From Nocardiopsis alba DSM 43377 (lineage in GTDB: Bacteria > Actinomycetota > Actinomycetes > Streptosporangiales > Streptosporangiaceae): a DNA stretch of 64,000 bases. How positions within the stretch are numbered: the stretch's first letter is position 1; each line of letters begins with the position of its first letter. Below are positions 23,982 to 32,044 of this stretch, one piece after another. The notes beneath the pieces are model-generated. The model was not told the DNA's origin, ran no database searches, and worked only from the letters and a program-made list of their open reading frames with translations. Made by a program: the position numbers and the translations under genes. Where the stretch lies: assembly GCF_000341225.1 (NCBI RefSeq), contig NZ_ANAC01000003.1:124001-188000 (forward strand), given 5' to 3'.

Positions 23982-24950
23982 GTGACCGGGATGAAGGCCA
24001 CCGGACAGAAACAATTGATGCTTTTCTCGGGGCGCACGCACCCCGCGCTGGCCGAGGAGGTGGCCAAGGAACTGGGGATCGACGTGGTCCCCACCCGGTT
24101 CGACACCTTCGCCAACGGAGAGATCTTCGTCCGCTACCTGGAGTCGGTACGCGGTTCGGACGCCTTCGTGATCCAGTGCCACGCGGACCCGATCAACGAG
24201 TCCATCATGGAGCAGCTGATCATGGTGGACGCCCTGAAGCGGGCCTCCGCCAAGCGGATCACCGTGGTCACGCCGTTCTTCGGCTACGCGCGTCAGGACA
24301 AGAAGCACCGCGGCCGCGAGCCCATCTCCGCCCGCCTGATGACGGACCTGTTCCGGACCGCGGGCGCGGACCGGATGATGGCCGTCGACCTGCACACGGA
24401 CCAGATCCAGGGCTTCTTCGACGGCCCGGTCGACCACCTGTTCGCGCTGCCGATCCTGGCCGACCACATCGCGGGTCGGGTCGACCGGTCCCAGATCACG
24501 GTGGTCTCCCCGGACGCCGGCCGTGTGCGCACCGCCGACCGTTGGGCCGACCGTCTGGGCGCCCCGCTGGCGATCATCCACAAGCGGCGTGACCCCGACG
24601 TCGCCAACGAGGTGAAGGTCCACGAGGTCGTCGGTGAGGTCAAGGGCCGCGTCTGCGTCCTGGTCGACGACATGATCGACACCGGCGGCACCATCGTGAA
24701 GGCCTCCGAGGCCCTCTTCGAGCAGGGCGCGGCCAAGGTCCTGGTCGCGGCCACGCACGGTGTGCTGTCCGGGCCGGCGGCCGAGCGTCTACAGAACTCC
24801 CGGATCTCCGAAGTGGTGATCACGAACACCCTTCCGGTCCCCGAGGAGCGTTCCTTCGAGAAGCTGACCCAGCTCTCGATCGCCCCGCTGGTGGCACGTG
24901 CCGTCAACGAGGTGTTCACCGACGGCTCGGTCACGAGCCTGTTCGAGTAA
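23982..24950 (+). CDS. prs: Ribose-phosphate pyrophosphokinase (PRPP synthase)
   Basis: 322 residues, class I PRPP synthase, transferring pyrophosphate from ATP to ribose-5-phosphate for nucleotide, His and Trp synthesis. Seen: LFSGRTHPALAEEVAKELG, FANGEIFVRYLESVRG, FGYARQDKKHRGREPISARL, DLHTDQIQGFF and the PRPP loop VLVDDMIDTGGT. GTG 23982 is chosen because GGGGAG lies 6-11 bases upstream and the product then begins (M)TGMKATG as in relatives. An in-frame GTG overlapping the glmU stop at 23961 is less likely. Confidence 0.96.
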   Translation: MTGMKATGQKQLMLFSGRTHPALAEEVAKELGIDVVPTRFDTFANGEIFVRYLESVRGSDAFVIQCHADPINESIMEQLIMVDALKRASAKRITVVTPFFGYARQDKKHRGREPISARLMTDLFRTAGADRMMAVDLHTDQIQGFFDGPVDHLFALPILADHIAGRVDRSQITVVSPDAGRVRTADRWADRLGAPLAIIHKRRDPDVANEVKVHEVVGEVKGRVCVLVDDMIDTGGTIVKASEALFEQGAAKVLVAATHGVLSGPAAERLQNSRISEVVITNTLPVPEERSFEKLTQLSIAPLVARAVNEVFTDGSVTSLFE

Positions 24951-24965
24951 CCCCCCCGGGTCATG

Positions 24966-25016
24966 ACATGCCCCACAGGGGCCGCCCGGTCCGCCGGGGG
25001 TCTCTGTGGGGCATGT
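24966..25016 (+). terminator. Long hairpin after prs
   Basis: A perfect 13-bp stem, ACATGCCCCACAG (24966-24978) with CTGTGGGGCATGT (25004-25016), encloses a GC-rich loop of 25 bases. It lies 15 bases after the prs stop. No T-tract. Confidence 0.75.
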
Positions 25017-25306
25017 ACGGAGTCGTCACCGGAACCAGTAGACTTGGCCGAGTGTCCCCGTGCCCGGACGGATTCCACGTGTCTTCGTGTGTAACCGTTC
25101 GGAAACAACGCGGGCAGGGGTGCGCGACGAGCGTTCCCGGGCCGAAGCGGGTCCGGTGACGGCTCGCCGGGCACGCCTGGAACCAAGGCGGTCGAGTCCC
25201 CTGCCAGCCGGGCGACCCCGTCGTATTCTCCGCCGAGGGCGAGAATCGTTCGTACTAATGGAGTCGTGTTCCCCGTGTTGCGGGGTTGAACCCGAGGAGT
25301 TTTGTC
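25017..25306 (+). other. 290-bp gene-free leader region before rplY
   Basis: No credible coding frame, tRNA or known riboswitch is seen. The rplY promoter should lie here. GC-rich short hairpins occur near 25130-25230. The last 60 bases are less GC-rich and hold TTCGTACTAATGG near 25249-25261 and GAGGAG at 25293-25298, the ribosome site of rplY. Confidence 0.4.
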
Positions 25307-25894
25307 GTGTCCGAGGTACGTATCGCTGCCGAGCCCCGCACGGAATTCGGCAAGGGCGCCTCCCGTCGCGCCCGCCGCGCGGGTAAGGTGCCGGCCGTCC
25401 TCTACGGCCACGGCACCGAGCCCCGCCACCTGAACCTTCCGGGCCACGAGCTCATGCTCGCCCTGAAGACCCCGAACGTCCTGATCCGTCTCGACGGCCT
25501 GGACAAGAACAACCTCGCCCTGCCCAAGAGTGTGCAGCGCGACGCGATCAAGGGGTTCCTGGAGCACGTCGACCTGCTGGTCGTCACCAAGGGCGAGAAG
25601 GTCGAGGTCGAGGTGCCCCTGGTCCTGGCCGGCGAGGTCAAGGCCCCGGGTGTTCTCAACCAGGAGCTGGTGACCGTGCGCGTCGAGGTCGAGGCCCACA
25701 ACATCCCCGGCCAGGTCGAGTTCGACATTCAGGGTCTGGAGATCGGTGCCGTCCCCACCGCCGCTGAGATCGTGCTGCCCGAGGGCGCCACGCTCATCGA
25801 CGACCCGGAGACCACGGTCCTGACCGTCTCCGCGCCGCGCGTGGCCGACGAGCCGGAGACCAGCACCGAGGCCGCAGAGGCCGCCGCCGAGTAG
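25307..25894 (+). CDS. rplY: 50S ribosomal protein L25 (TL5/Ctc family)
   Basis: 195 residues, the long general-stress (Ctc/TL5) form of L25 that binds 5S rRNA. Seen: N-terminal RIAAEPRTEFGKGASRRARR and KVPAVLYGHGTEPRHL, then the C-terminal beta domain (LVTVRVEVEAHNIPGQVEFDI), ending in an acidic Glu/Ala tail. GAGGAG lies 8 bases before GTG 25307. It follows prs and precedes pth, the common actinobacterial order. Confidence 0.96.
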   Translation: MSEVRIAAEPRTEFGKGASRRARRAGKVPAVLYGHGTEPRHLNLPGHELMLALKTPNVLIRLDGLDKNNLALPKSVQRDAIKGFLEHVDLLVVTKGEKVEVEVPLVLAGEVKAPGVLNQELVTVRVEVEAHNIPGQVEFDIQGLEIGAVPTAAEIVLPEGATLIDDPETTVLTVSAPRVADEPETSTEAAEAAAE

Positions 25895-25923
25895 TTCGGT
25901 GTGCGCATTCCACGCTTCGAGTT

Positions 25924-25958
25924 CGAACGCGCGGTCCCTTCCTGGGTCCGCGCGTTCG
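25924..25958 (+). terminator. Hairpin after rplY
   Basis: An 11-bp stem CGAACGCGCGG / CCGCGCGTTCG extends by CCC/GGG across one T-T mismatch and closes a TTCCT loop. Confidence 0.7.
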
Positions 25959-26001
25959 GCGTTTCGGGTTCAGGGTGGACCGACCCCGATAGGCTCGCGG
26001 C

Positions 26002-26637
26002 ATGTGGGGCTTGTTGAGCAGGTTGGGCGTCGGGAAGAACAAGGACGACGAGGGCATGGCGGAGAGCGAACGTTGGTTGGTGGTGGGGTTGGGCAACCCC
26101 GGCCCCAAGTACGCGGGGAACCGGCACAACGCCGGGTTCATGGTGGTGGACGCCCTCGCGGCCGACAAGGGTGAGCGCTGGAAGGCGCACAAGGCCAACG
26201 CCGACGTCGTGGAGACGCGGATCGACGGCTCCTCCGTGGTCCTGGCCAAGCCCCGCACCTTCATGAACGTGTCCGGTGGGCCGATCGCCGGTCTGGCGAA
26301 GTTCTACAAGGTCCCGATGGAGCGGATCGTCGTCGTGCACGACGAGATGGACATCGACTACGGCGCGCTCAAGCTCAAGCGGGGTGGCGGTTCCGGTGGC
26401 CACAACGGTCTGAAGTCGACCACGGCCTCGCTGTCCGGGCCGGACTACCTGCGGGTGCGTTTCGGCGTGGGGCGTCCGCCCGGTCGAATGGACCCGGCCG
26501 TCCACGTGTTGCGCGACTTCTCCTCGACGGAACGTCCCGAGCTGGAGCTGAACGTCGAACGTGCCGCCGACGCGGTCCGCACGATCCTCACCGAGGGGTT
26601 GGGCCGGGCCCAGAACGTCTTCCATACCGCGGCCTGA
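26002..26637 (+). CDS. pth: Peptidyl-tRNA hydrolase
   Basis: 211 residues; releases tRNA from peptidyl-tRNA that drops off ribosomes. Seen: [20 protein letters not shown] with the catalytic His, [11 protein letters not shown] with the conserved Asn, [16 protein letters not shown] with the catalytic Asp, and [12 protein letters not shown]. About 18 extra N-terminal residues precede the usual start. ATG 26056 would remove most of them, but TAGGCT at 25990-25995 places a likely transcription start at ATG 26002, suggesting a leaderless mRNA. Confidence 0.95.
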   Translation: MWGLLSRLGVGKNKDDEGMAESERWLVVGLGNPGPKYAGNRHNAGFMVVDALAADKGERWKAHKANADVVETRIDGSSVVLAKPRTFMNVSGGPIAGLAKFYKVPMERIVVVHDEMDIDYGALKLKRGGGSGGHNGLKSTTASLSGPDYLRVRFGVGRPPGRMDPAVHVLRDFSSTERPELELNVERAADAVRTILTEGLGRAQNVFHTAA

Positions 26638-26649
26638 GGTTCGCGGTCG

Positions 26650-26690
26650 CGAACGTCCCCGTCCCGGGTGCTCCGGGGCGGGGACGTTCG
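26650..26690. terminator. Bidirectional hairpin between pth and tetR
   Basis: A 12-bp stem CGAACGTCCCCG / CGGGGACGTTCG plus further internal pairing lies 12 bases after the pth stop. It faces the end of the convergent TetR gene. Confidence 0.7.
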
Positions 26691-26703
26691 TCGTCGCGGG
26701 GGG

Positions 26704-27255
26704 TCACGTGGTGAGCAGGATCCAGGTGTCGCGGGCGTCGACGCCGGGGGAGCGGTCGGTCTCGGCGGCGGAGGCGATCGCTCCGACCAGGGCGCCGGCG
26801 ACGAAGGAGGCGTGCAGGGGCGGAGGAACCTCGGAGTGACGGGCCGGTCTCCTGCCCGCGTCGAACCCGGGGAGCAGCTCTCGGGCGACGCGCTCTCGTA
26901 GGACCTCGGCGAAGCGGGAGCCTCCGCGCTCGGTGAACATCCTGCGATAGAGGACGGCGTTGTCGGCCACGTGCGAGAACAGGTCGACCAGGGGCGCGGG
27001 GGTGGCGCCGTCGGGGGAGTCCAGGGGGCACAGCGCGGCGCATTCGGCGACGTGGGACACCGCGTCCTCCATGGCGTCGGCGACCAGGGCGTCCAGGTCC
27101 GCGTAGTGCTGGTAGGCGGTGGCCCGGTTGATCTCGGCCCGTCGCGCGACGGCGGACATGGTGAGGGAGGAGAGCTCTCGTTCCTCGGACAGTGACAACA
27201 GTGCGGCGCGCAGGCGCTCTCGGGTACGTCGGACCCGGGGATCGTCGGGGTTCAT
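26704..27255 (-). CDS. TetR-family regulator divergent from DsbA-TPR gene
   Basis: A 183-residue TetR protein: helix-turn-helix ELSSLTMSAVARRAEINRATAYQHYADLDALV near residues 27-58, with a helical C-terminal domain. ATG 27255 is chosen because the conserved helices begin soon after; the longer frame would run into the operator. A 40-bp dyad fills the gap to the divergent oxidoreductase, so it probably represses both. Confidence 0.88.
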   Translation of the reverse strand: MNPDDPRVRRTRERLRAALLSLSEERELSSLTMSAVARRAEINRATAYQHYADLDALVADAMEDAVSHVAECAALCPLDSPDGATPAPLVDLFSHVADNAVLYRRMFTERGGSRFAEVLRERVARELLPGFDAGRRPARHSEVPPPLHASFVAGALVGAIASAAETDRSPGVDARDTWILLTT

Positions 27256-27265
27256 GATCCACAGC

Positions 27266-27305
27266 ATAAACGACAGGTGTTGCTTTAACAACGCTTGTCG
27301 TTTAT
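27266..27305. promoter_or_regulatory. 40-bp TetR-type operator
   Basis: Outer arms ATAAACGACA (27266-27275) and TGTCGTTTAT (27296-27305) are perfect 10-bp inverted repeats. An inner GTTG-N6-CAAC pair adds a second symmetric half-site. The dyad fills the divergent promoter between tetR and the DsbA-family gene. Confidence 0.7.
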
Positions 27306-27314
27306 CTTCATGGC

Positions 27315-28295
27315 ATGAGGATCGAGATCTGGGCGGACGTGGTCTGCCCCTGGGCCTACATCGGCAGGCGTCGGCTGGAGCGGGCGCTGCGGAACCACGA
27401 GGGCGAGAAGGTCGAGGTCGTGTGGCGGCCCTACCTGATCGACCCCGCGGCCCCCGCCGTGTCCGAACCCTTGGATGAGGCGGTGCGCGACCCCTTCGTC
27501 GAGGACGCGATGCTCTCCTGTGGCCCGGCGGGCACGACTCTGGAGGAGAACTGGGCCCGGGTGTCGGAGATCGCCGCGGCCGAGGGGCTCGGGGATCGCT
27601 GGGGTGCCGCGTGGCGTGTCGACAGCCGGCGCGCCCACCGTCTGCTGGCCCTGGCCGAGGAGGAGGGCGGCCCCGCTCTCCAGGACGCCGTGGCCGAACG
27701 GGTCCTGCGCGCCCACTTCGTGGAGGAACGGGACATCGGCGACCCGGAGGTCCTGGCGGCGCTCGCCGCCGAGGCCGGGTTCGAGCGGGGCGGGTCCGTT
27801 CTGGCCGACGGGGGCGGCGAGCGGCTCGTGCGCGAACGCCTCCTCGTCGGCAAGGCCGAGGGGGTGGCGACCTCGCCGACCTTCGTCCTCAACGGGATGT
27901 CCCTGGCCGGCGCCCAGCCCTCCGAACTCATCGAGGAGTTTCTGGGGGAGGCCGCTCGGCGGAGCCCCCGGAGGCTCCCGGAGGAGGTGGAGCGGTTGCG
28001 TCGAGCCGAGGCGTTGGTCGACCTGCGCGACCCTTTGGGAGCCCTCGAACTCCTGGGCCCCCTGCTGGAGGAGCACGGTTCCGACCGGGCGCTCCGCCTG
28101 CTCGCCGCCCGCGCCTACTACCACTCGGCCCAGCTGGGTCGGGCGCGCCGGACCTTGGAAGGGCTGATCGCCGACGGGGCCGACGACGCCTACGCCCACC
28201 TGCTTCTGGGGACCACGCTCCGTAGGCAGGGGGAGAAGGAGGCGGCCGGGCCGCACCTGCGGCTGGCCGCCGTGATGGACCCGAGCCTGGCCTGA
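27315..28295 (+). CDS. DsbA/FrnE-family oxidoreductase-like protein fused to a TPR-like tail
   Basis: 326 residues. The N-terminal about 215 residues form a FrnE/DsbA thioredoxin-fold domain (IEIWADVVCPWAYIGRRRLE; cis-Pro region GVATSPTFVLNGM). The usual CPWC is CPWA here, so only one active-site Cys remains and disulfide exchange must be altered or lost. The C-terminal about 110 residues are helical repeats resembling TPRs (DPLGALELLGPLLEEHGSD, RAYYHSAQLGRARRTLEGL, AYAHLLLGTTLRRQG). The combination is unusual; TPR tails suggest a protein partner. No signal peptide. Likely repressed by the divergent TetR. Confidence 0.85.
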   Translation: MRIEIWADVVCPWAYIGRRRLERALRNHEGEKVEVVWRPYLIDPAAPAVSEPLDEAVRDPFVEDAMLSCGPAGTTLEENWARVSEIAAAEGLGDRWGAAWRVDSRRAHRLLALAEEEGGPALQDAVAERVLRAHFVEERDIGDPEVLAALAAEAGFERGGSVLADGGGERLVRERLLVGKAEGVATSPTFVLNGMSLAGAQPSELIEEFLGEAARRSPRRLPEEVERLRRAEALVDLRDPLGALELLGPLLEEHGSDRALRLLAARAYYHSAQLGRARRTLEGLIADGADDAYAHLLLGTTLRRQGEKEAAGPHLRLAAVMDPSLA

Positions 28296-28331
28296 GCCCG
28301 GAAGGGTCGTCTCCGGTGGGACGTGCTCCAC

Positions 28332-28363
28332 GCCCCGGCCGAGGTGTTCTCCTCGGCCGGGGC
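28332..28363 (+). terminator. Strong hairpin after DsbA-TPR gene
   Basis: A perfect 13-bp stem GCCCCGGCCGAGG / CCTCGGCCGGGGC with a 6-base loop, 37 bases after the stop. Confidence 0.75.
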
Positions 28364-28658
28364 GATCACGTTCCGCACAGGGTTTCGGTCGCAGGCGCCG
28401 GGCGGTTCGGTTCTGACCCTCGGGGGTGGGCCGAGGAAGGCCTTTCCGGTCTCGGGATAGCCACATTCTCCCCTTGAGCAGGACTTCTTCCTTGACAAGC
28501 AACAACTCCGAGCGACTTCTCGACTACTTTTAGCTACTGTTCGGGTTGGCAGTAGGTGTTCTGCGCCCGATGGCGCGCCCCGCTCATACCCTCCACATGA
28601 GCCCCATGGCGCCAGGGGCGACTACTCAAGGTGAGTGTCTGAAACCTGAGGGGAAGAC
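28364..28658 (+). promoter_or_regulatory. Gene-free region with likely promoter of the polysaccharide plus-strand arm
   Basis: No coding frame is supported. A TTGACA hexamer lies at 28492-28497 in a less GC-rich patch (28465-28550), with a candidate TACTTT at about 28525-28530 and TACTGT downstream near 28535. A long untranslated leader would result. GAGGGGAAGAC directly precedes the GTG at 28659 and serves as ribosome site. No JUMPstart or ops sequence is seen. Confidence 0.4.
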
Positions 28659-30194
28659 GTGGTCACAGGTAGCGGGACCATCCAGGGAGAACCCACCGTC
28701 CGGCCGGCGCCGCGTTCGGAGACGGACACCTCGGCCGGGCCGAAGGGCGGCGGCCATCGACGTCCGCCGATCCGGCCGTCCGGAGGCGGAACCCGCGCCT
28801 GGGTACGCCCCTACATCGTCGGCCTGGTCGGACTCGACCTGATCGCCGCCCTGACCGCGACCCTCGCAGGCACCGCGGCCCGGTTCCATGACGCCCTCGC
28901 GGCGACCACCACCGCGCCCTACCTGGCCCTCTCGCTCGTACTGCCCCTGGTCTGGGTGGTCTTCGTCCGACTCGGAGGCGGGTACGAACGTCGCTTCCTG
29001 GGTGTGGGCACCGAAGAGTACCGCCGGGTCGCGGTGGCCGGAACGCTGCTGGCCGCGACCGTCGCCATCGGGGCCTACGCCGTCAAGTTCGACCTCGCCC
29101 GCGGTTACGTGCTCGTCACCCTGCCCCTGCTCGTCCTGCTCAGCCTCGGTCTGCGCTACGCGCGCCGCAAGGCCCTGCACCAGAGCCGTCGGGTCGGTGC
29201 GTGCATGAGCGGCGTGGTGGTCGTCGGGTATCGGAACGCCGCCGGTGAGCTCATCACGCGCTTTCGCGACGAGATCTACCACGGCATGCGGGTCGTGGGC
29301 GTGTGCCTGCCCGCGCACGAGACGGACCTGAGCGAGGTGGAGGGCTGTCCGGTCCTGGGCACCTTCGCCGACGCGGCCGACGCCGCCGCCCTGGTCGACG
29401 CGGACACGGTCGCCGTCCTGGCCTGTCCGGAGATGGACGGGGTGGCACTGCGTCGGCTGGCCTGGGAGCTGGAGAAGAGCGGGACCGACCTCACCGTCGC
29501 CTCGGCCCTCATGGAGGTCGCGGGCCCGCGCACCAGCATCCGTCCGGTCGCCGGTCTGCCCCTCCTCCACGTGGAACACCCCGAGCTGGTCGGGGCCCGG
29601 CGGCTGATCAAGGGGGTCTTCGATCGCTGCGCCGCCTCCCTGGCCCTCCTCCTGCTCTCACCCCTTTTCATCGTGCTGTTCGTGCTCATTCGGGCCGAGG
29701 GGGACGGGCCGGCACTGTTCCGACAGACCCGTGTGGGTCGGGACGGGGGCGAGTTCACCGTGTACAAGTTCCGTACGATGGTGGTCGGCGCCGAGACTTT
29801 GAAGTCGGTGCTACAACCCCGAAACGAGCACGACGGTGTGCTCTTCAAGATGCGTCGAGACCCCCGCGTCACCCCTGTCGGGGCATGGTTGCGGCGCTAC
29901 TCCCTCGACGAGCTTCCCCAGCTCGTCAACGTGGTGCGCGGAGAGATGTCGCTCGTCGGTCCCAGGCCGCCGCTGCCGGAGGAGGTCGCCCGCTACGGGC
30001 ACGACGTCCGTCGGAGATTGGTGGTCAAACCGGGATTGACGGGTCTTTGGCAGGTCAGCGGTCGTTCCGACCTCTCTTGGGAGGAATCGGTCCGCCTGGA
30101 TCTGCGGTACGTGGAAAACTGGTCGCTGACGTTGGACATCCAGATCCTGTGGAAGACGTGGTCAGCGGTGATCCGTGGGGCGGGAGCTTACTAG
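28659..30194 (+). CDS. Polyprenyl glycosylphosphotransferase initiating polysaccharide synthesis (WcaJ/CpsE type)
   Basis: 511 residues, inner-membrane enzyme that transfers a sugar-1-phosphate from a UDP-sugar to undecaprenyl phosphate. The N-terminal half has four hydrophobic helices and a soluble Rossmann-like segment (VVVVGYRNAAGELI). The C-terminal bacterial sugar transferase domain has RQTRVGRDGGEFTVYKFRTM, LDELPQLVNVVRGEMSLVGP RPP and PGLTGLWQVSGRSDLSWEES, then DLRYVENWSLTLD. GTG 28659 follows GAGGGG. It is the first gene of the plus-strand arm and the only initiating transferase in the window. Confidence 0.95.
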   Translation: MVTGSGTIQGEPTVRPAPRSETDTSAGPKGGGHRRPPIRPSGGGTRAWVRPYIVGLVGLDLIAALTATLAGTAARFHDALAATTTAPYLALSLVLPLVWVVFVRLGGGYERRFLGVGTEEYRRVAVAGTLLAATVAIGAYAVKFDLARGYVLVTLPLLVLLSLGLRYARRKALHQSRRVGACMSGVVVVGYRNAAGELITRFRDEIYHGMRVVGVCLPAHETDLSEVEGCPVLGTFADAADAAALVDADTVAVLACPEMDGVALRRLAWELEKSGTDLTVASALMEVAGPRTSIRPVAGLPLLHVEHPELVGARRLIKGVFDRCAASLALLLLSPLFIVLFVLIRAEGDGPALFRQTRVGRDGGEFTVYKFRTMVVGAETLKSVLQPRNEHDGVLFKMRRDPRVTPVGAWLRRYSLDELPQLVNVVRGEMSLVGPRPPLPEEVARYGHDVRRRLVVKPGLTGLWQVSGRSDLSWEESVRLDLRYVENWSLTLDIQILWKTWSAVIRGAGAY

Positions 30195-30197
30195 CCG

Positions 30198-30989
30198 GTG
30201 AAGAGTATCCGAAACGATCATGAGGTGGCCCGGGACCTGGCCTCCGAGGCCGGTCAGCTGTTGCTGCGCCTGCGAGCCCGGCACGGCTTCGACGAGCCGG
30301 AGGTACTGCGCACGCTGGGGGACCGGACCTCGCACGAGTTCCTCTTCTCGGCGCTCGGGCGGCTGCGTCCCAGTGACGCGGTGCTGTCGGAGGAGGGTGT
30401 CGACGATCAGTCGAGGCTGAAGGCGCGACGGGTGTGGATCATCGACCCGTTGGACGGCACCCGGGAGTTCTCCGAGCCCGGCCGTACCGACTGGGCCGTG
30501 CACGTGGCGCTGTGGGAGAACGGCGAGCTGGTCGCGGGGGCGGTCGCGCTCCCCTCCCAGGGGAGCTGCCTGTCCACGGTGGATCCGCCCTGGCTCCCGG
30601 AGGAGCGGCCGGAGGGGCAGCGTCTGCGGATCACCGCCAGCCGCACCAGGCCTCCGGCGTTCGTGCAGCGCATGGCCACCCAGATGGGGGCCGAGGTCGT
30701 CCCGATGGGTTCGGCGGGGGCGAAGATCTGCGCCGTGATGCTCGGGATCGCCGACATCTACGTGCACGCGGGCGGACAGTACGAGTGGGACAGCGCCGCG
30801 CCGGTGGCGGTGGCGCGCGCCGCGGGGTTGCACGCCTCCCGGATCGACGGGTCCGAATTGCGCTATAACGTGGCGGACCCGCTACTCCCCGATATCCTTG
30901 TATGCCGATCGGAATTGTCGGGTATGTTGTTGGCGAGCATCCGCGACGGCGCGGACCTAGATAGCGCCGGTCCACACGCGGGGGGCTGA
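30198..30989 (+). CDS. CysQ/inositol-monophosphatase-family phosphatase (probable 3'-phosphoadenosine 5'-phosphate phosphatase)
   Basis: 263 residues, Mg-dependent phosphatase of the IMP superfamily. Seen: VLSEEGVDD (metal Glu), IIDPLDGTREFSEPGRTDWAVH (the DPLDGT motif in CysQ-like form) and QYEWDSAAPVAVARAAG (the WDxAAP motif). CysQ removes the 3'-phosphate from PAP, the inhibitory by-product of PAPS-dependent sulfotransferases. That role fits the cysDN genes immediately downstream and the two sulfotransferases in this locus. GTG 30198 lies 3 bases after the glycosylphosphotransferase stop, so the two are cotranscribed. Confidence 0.87.
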   Translation: MKSIRNDHEVARDLASEAGQLLLRLRARHGFDEPEVLRTLGDRTSHEFLFSALGRLRPSDAVLSEEGVDDQSRLKARRVWIIDPLDGTREFSEPGRTDWAVHVALWENGELVAGAVALPSQGSCLSTVDPPWLPEERPEGQRLRITASRTRPPAFVQRMATQMGAEVVPMGSAGAKICAVMLGIADIYVHAGGQYEWDSAAPVAVARAAGLHASRIDGSELRYNVADPLLPDILVCRSELSGMLLASIRDGADLDSAGPHAGG

Positions 30990-31047
30990 ACGGTAAGGAC
31001 CCTCCGCCTGGGTCCGGTCGTGTGTCGGTACTTCTAAGGCGGATTCC

Positions 31048-31980
31048 ATGGGTCAGGCGAGTCAGCAGACCCTCGGGCGCTACCAGCTCTCCCAGCTGGA
31101 CGTTCTCGAGGCCGAGTCGATCTTCATCATGCGCGAGGTGGCGGCCGAGTTCGAGCGGCCGGTCCTGCTCTTCTCCGGCGGCAAGGACTCCATCGTGATG
31201 CTCCGTCTGGCGGAGAAGGCCTTCTGGCCGGGGCCGATCCCCTTCCCCGTCATGCACGTGGACACCGGCCACAACTTCGACGAGGTCATCGAGTTCCGCG
31301 ACCGTCGGGTGAAGGAGGCCGGGGTCCGCCTGGTCATCGCCTCGGTCCAGGAGCAGATCGACGCGGGCAAGGTCGTCGAGCCCACCGGCCGCTGGGCCGG
31401 ACGCAACCGCCTCCAGACCTCCGCGCTGCTGGAGGCGATCGAGGAGCACGGCTTCGACGCGGCCTTCGGGGGCGCGCGTCGTGACGAGGAGAAGGCCCGG
31501 GCCAAGGAACGGGTCTTCTCCTTCCGCGACGAGTTCGGCCAGTGGGACCCCAAGAATCAGCGTCCCGAGCTCTGGAACGTGTACAACACCCGGATCGATC
31601 GGGGTGAGCACATCCGGGTCTTCCCCATCTCCAACTGGACCGAGCTGGACGTGTGGGAGTACATCAAGCGGGAGCGGCTGGACCTGCCCTCGATCTACTA
31701 CGCGCATCGACGCGAGGTCTTCGAGCGCGACGGCATCCTGCTCGCCGCCTCCCCGATCATCCCGAGGGACGAGACCGAGGTGCCCTTCACCGAGACCGTG
31801 CGCTACCGCACGGTCGGCGACCTGACCTGCACCGGGGCGGTCAAGTCCACCGCGGTGGAGCTGGACGACATCATCGCCGAGATCGCGGCCACCCGGATCA
31901 CCGAGCGCGGCCAGACCCGCGCCGACGACCGGGCCGGAGAGGCCGCCATGGAGGACCGCAAGCGCGAGGGCTACTTCTAG
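31048..31980 (+). CDS. cysD: Sulfate adenylyltransferase subunit 2
   Basis: 310 residues; catalyses ATP + sulfate to adenosine 5'-phosphosulfate with CysN. Seen: LLFSGGKDSIVMLRLAEKAF (PP-loop SGGKDS), MHVDTGHNFDEVIEFRDRR, FGGARRDEEKARAKERVFSF, and a C-terminal RYRTVGDLTCTGAV. AAGGCGG precedes ATG 31048. A small 6-bp hairpin (30997-31015) lies in its leader. Placement inside a polysaccharide locus rather than with cysH/sir genes points to sulfate activation for sulfation. Confidence 0.96.
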   Translation: MGQASQQTLGRYQLSQLDVLEAESIFIMREVAAEFERPVLLFSGGKDSIVMLRLAEKAFWPGPIPFPVMHVDTGHNFDEVIEFRDRRVKEAGVRLVIASVQEQIDAGKVVEPTGRWAGRNRLQTSALLEAIEEHGFDAAFGGARRDEEKARAKERVFSFRDEFGQWDPKNQRPELWNVYNTRIDRGEHIRVFPISNWTELDVWEYIKRERLDLPSIYYAHRREVFERDGILLAASPIIPRDETEVPFTETVRYRTVGDLTCTGAVKSTAVELDDIIAEIAATRITERGQTRADDRAGEAAMEDRKREGYF

Positions 31981-32044
31981 CTCGCGCGCAGGCGAGACCT
32001 CCCCTTTCAGGCGATAGTCCCCTCCATACCTAGGACCAGGCATC

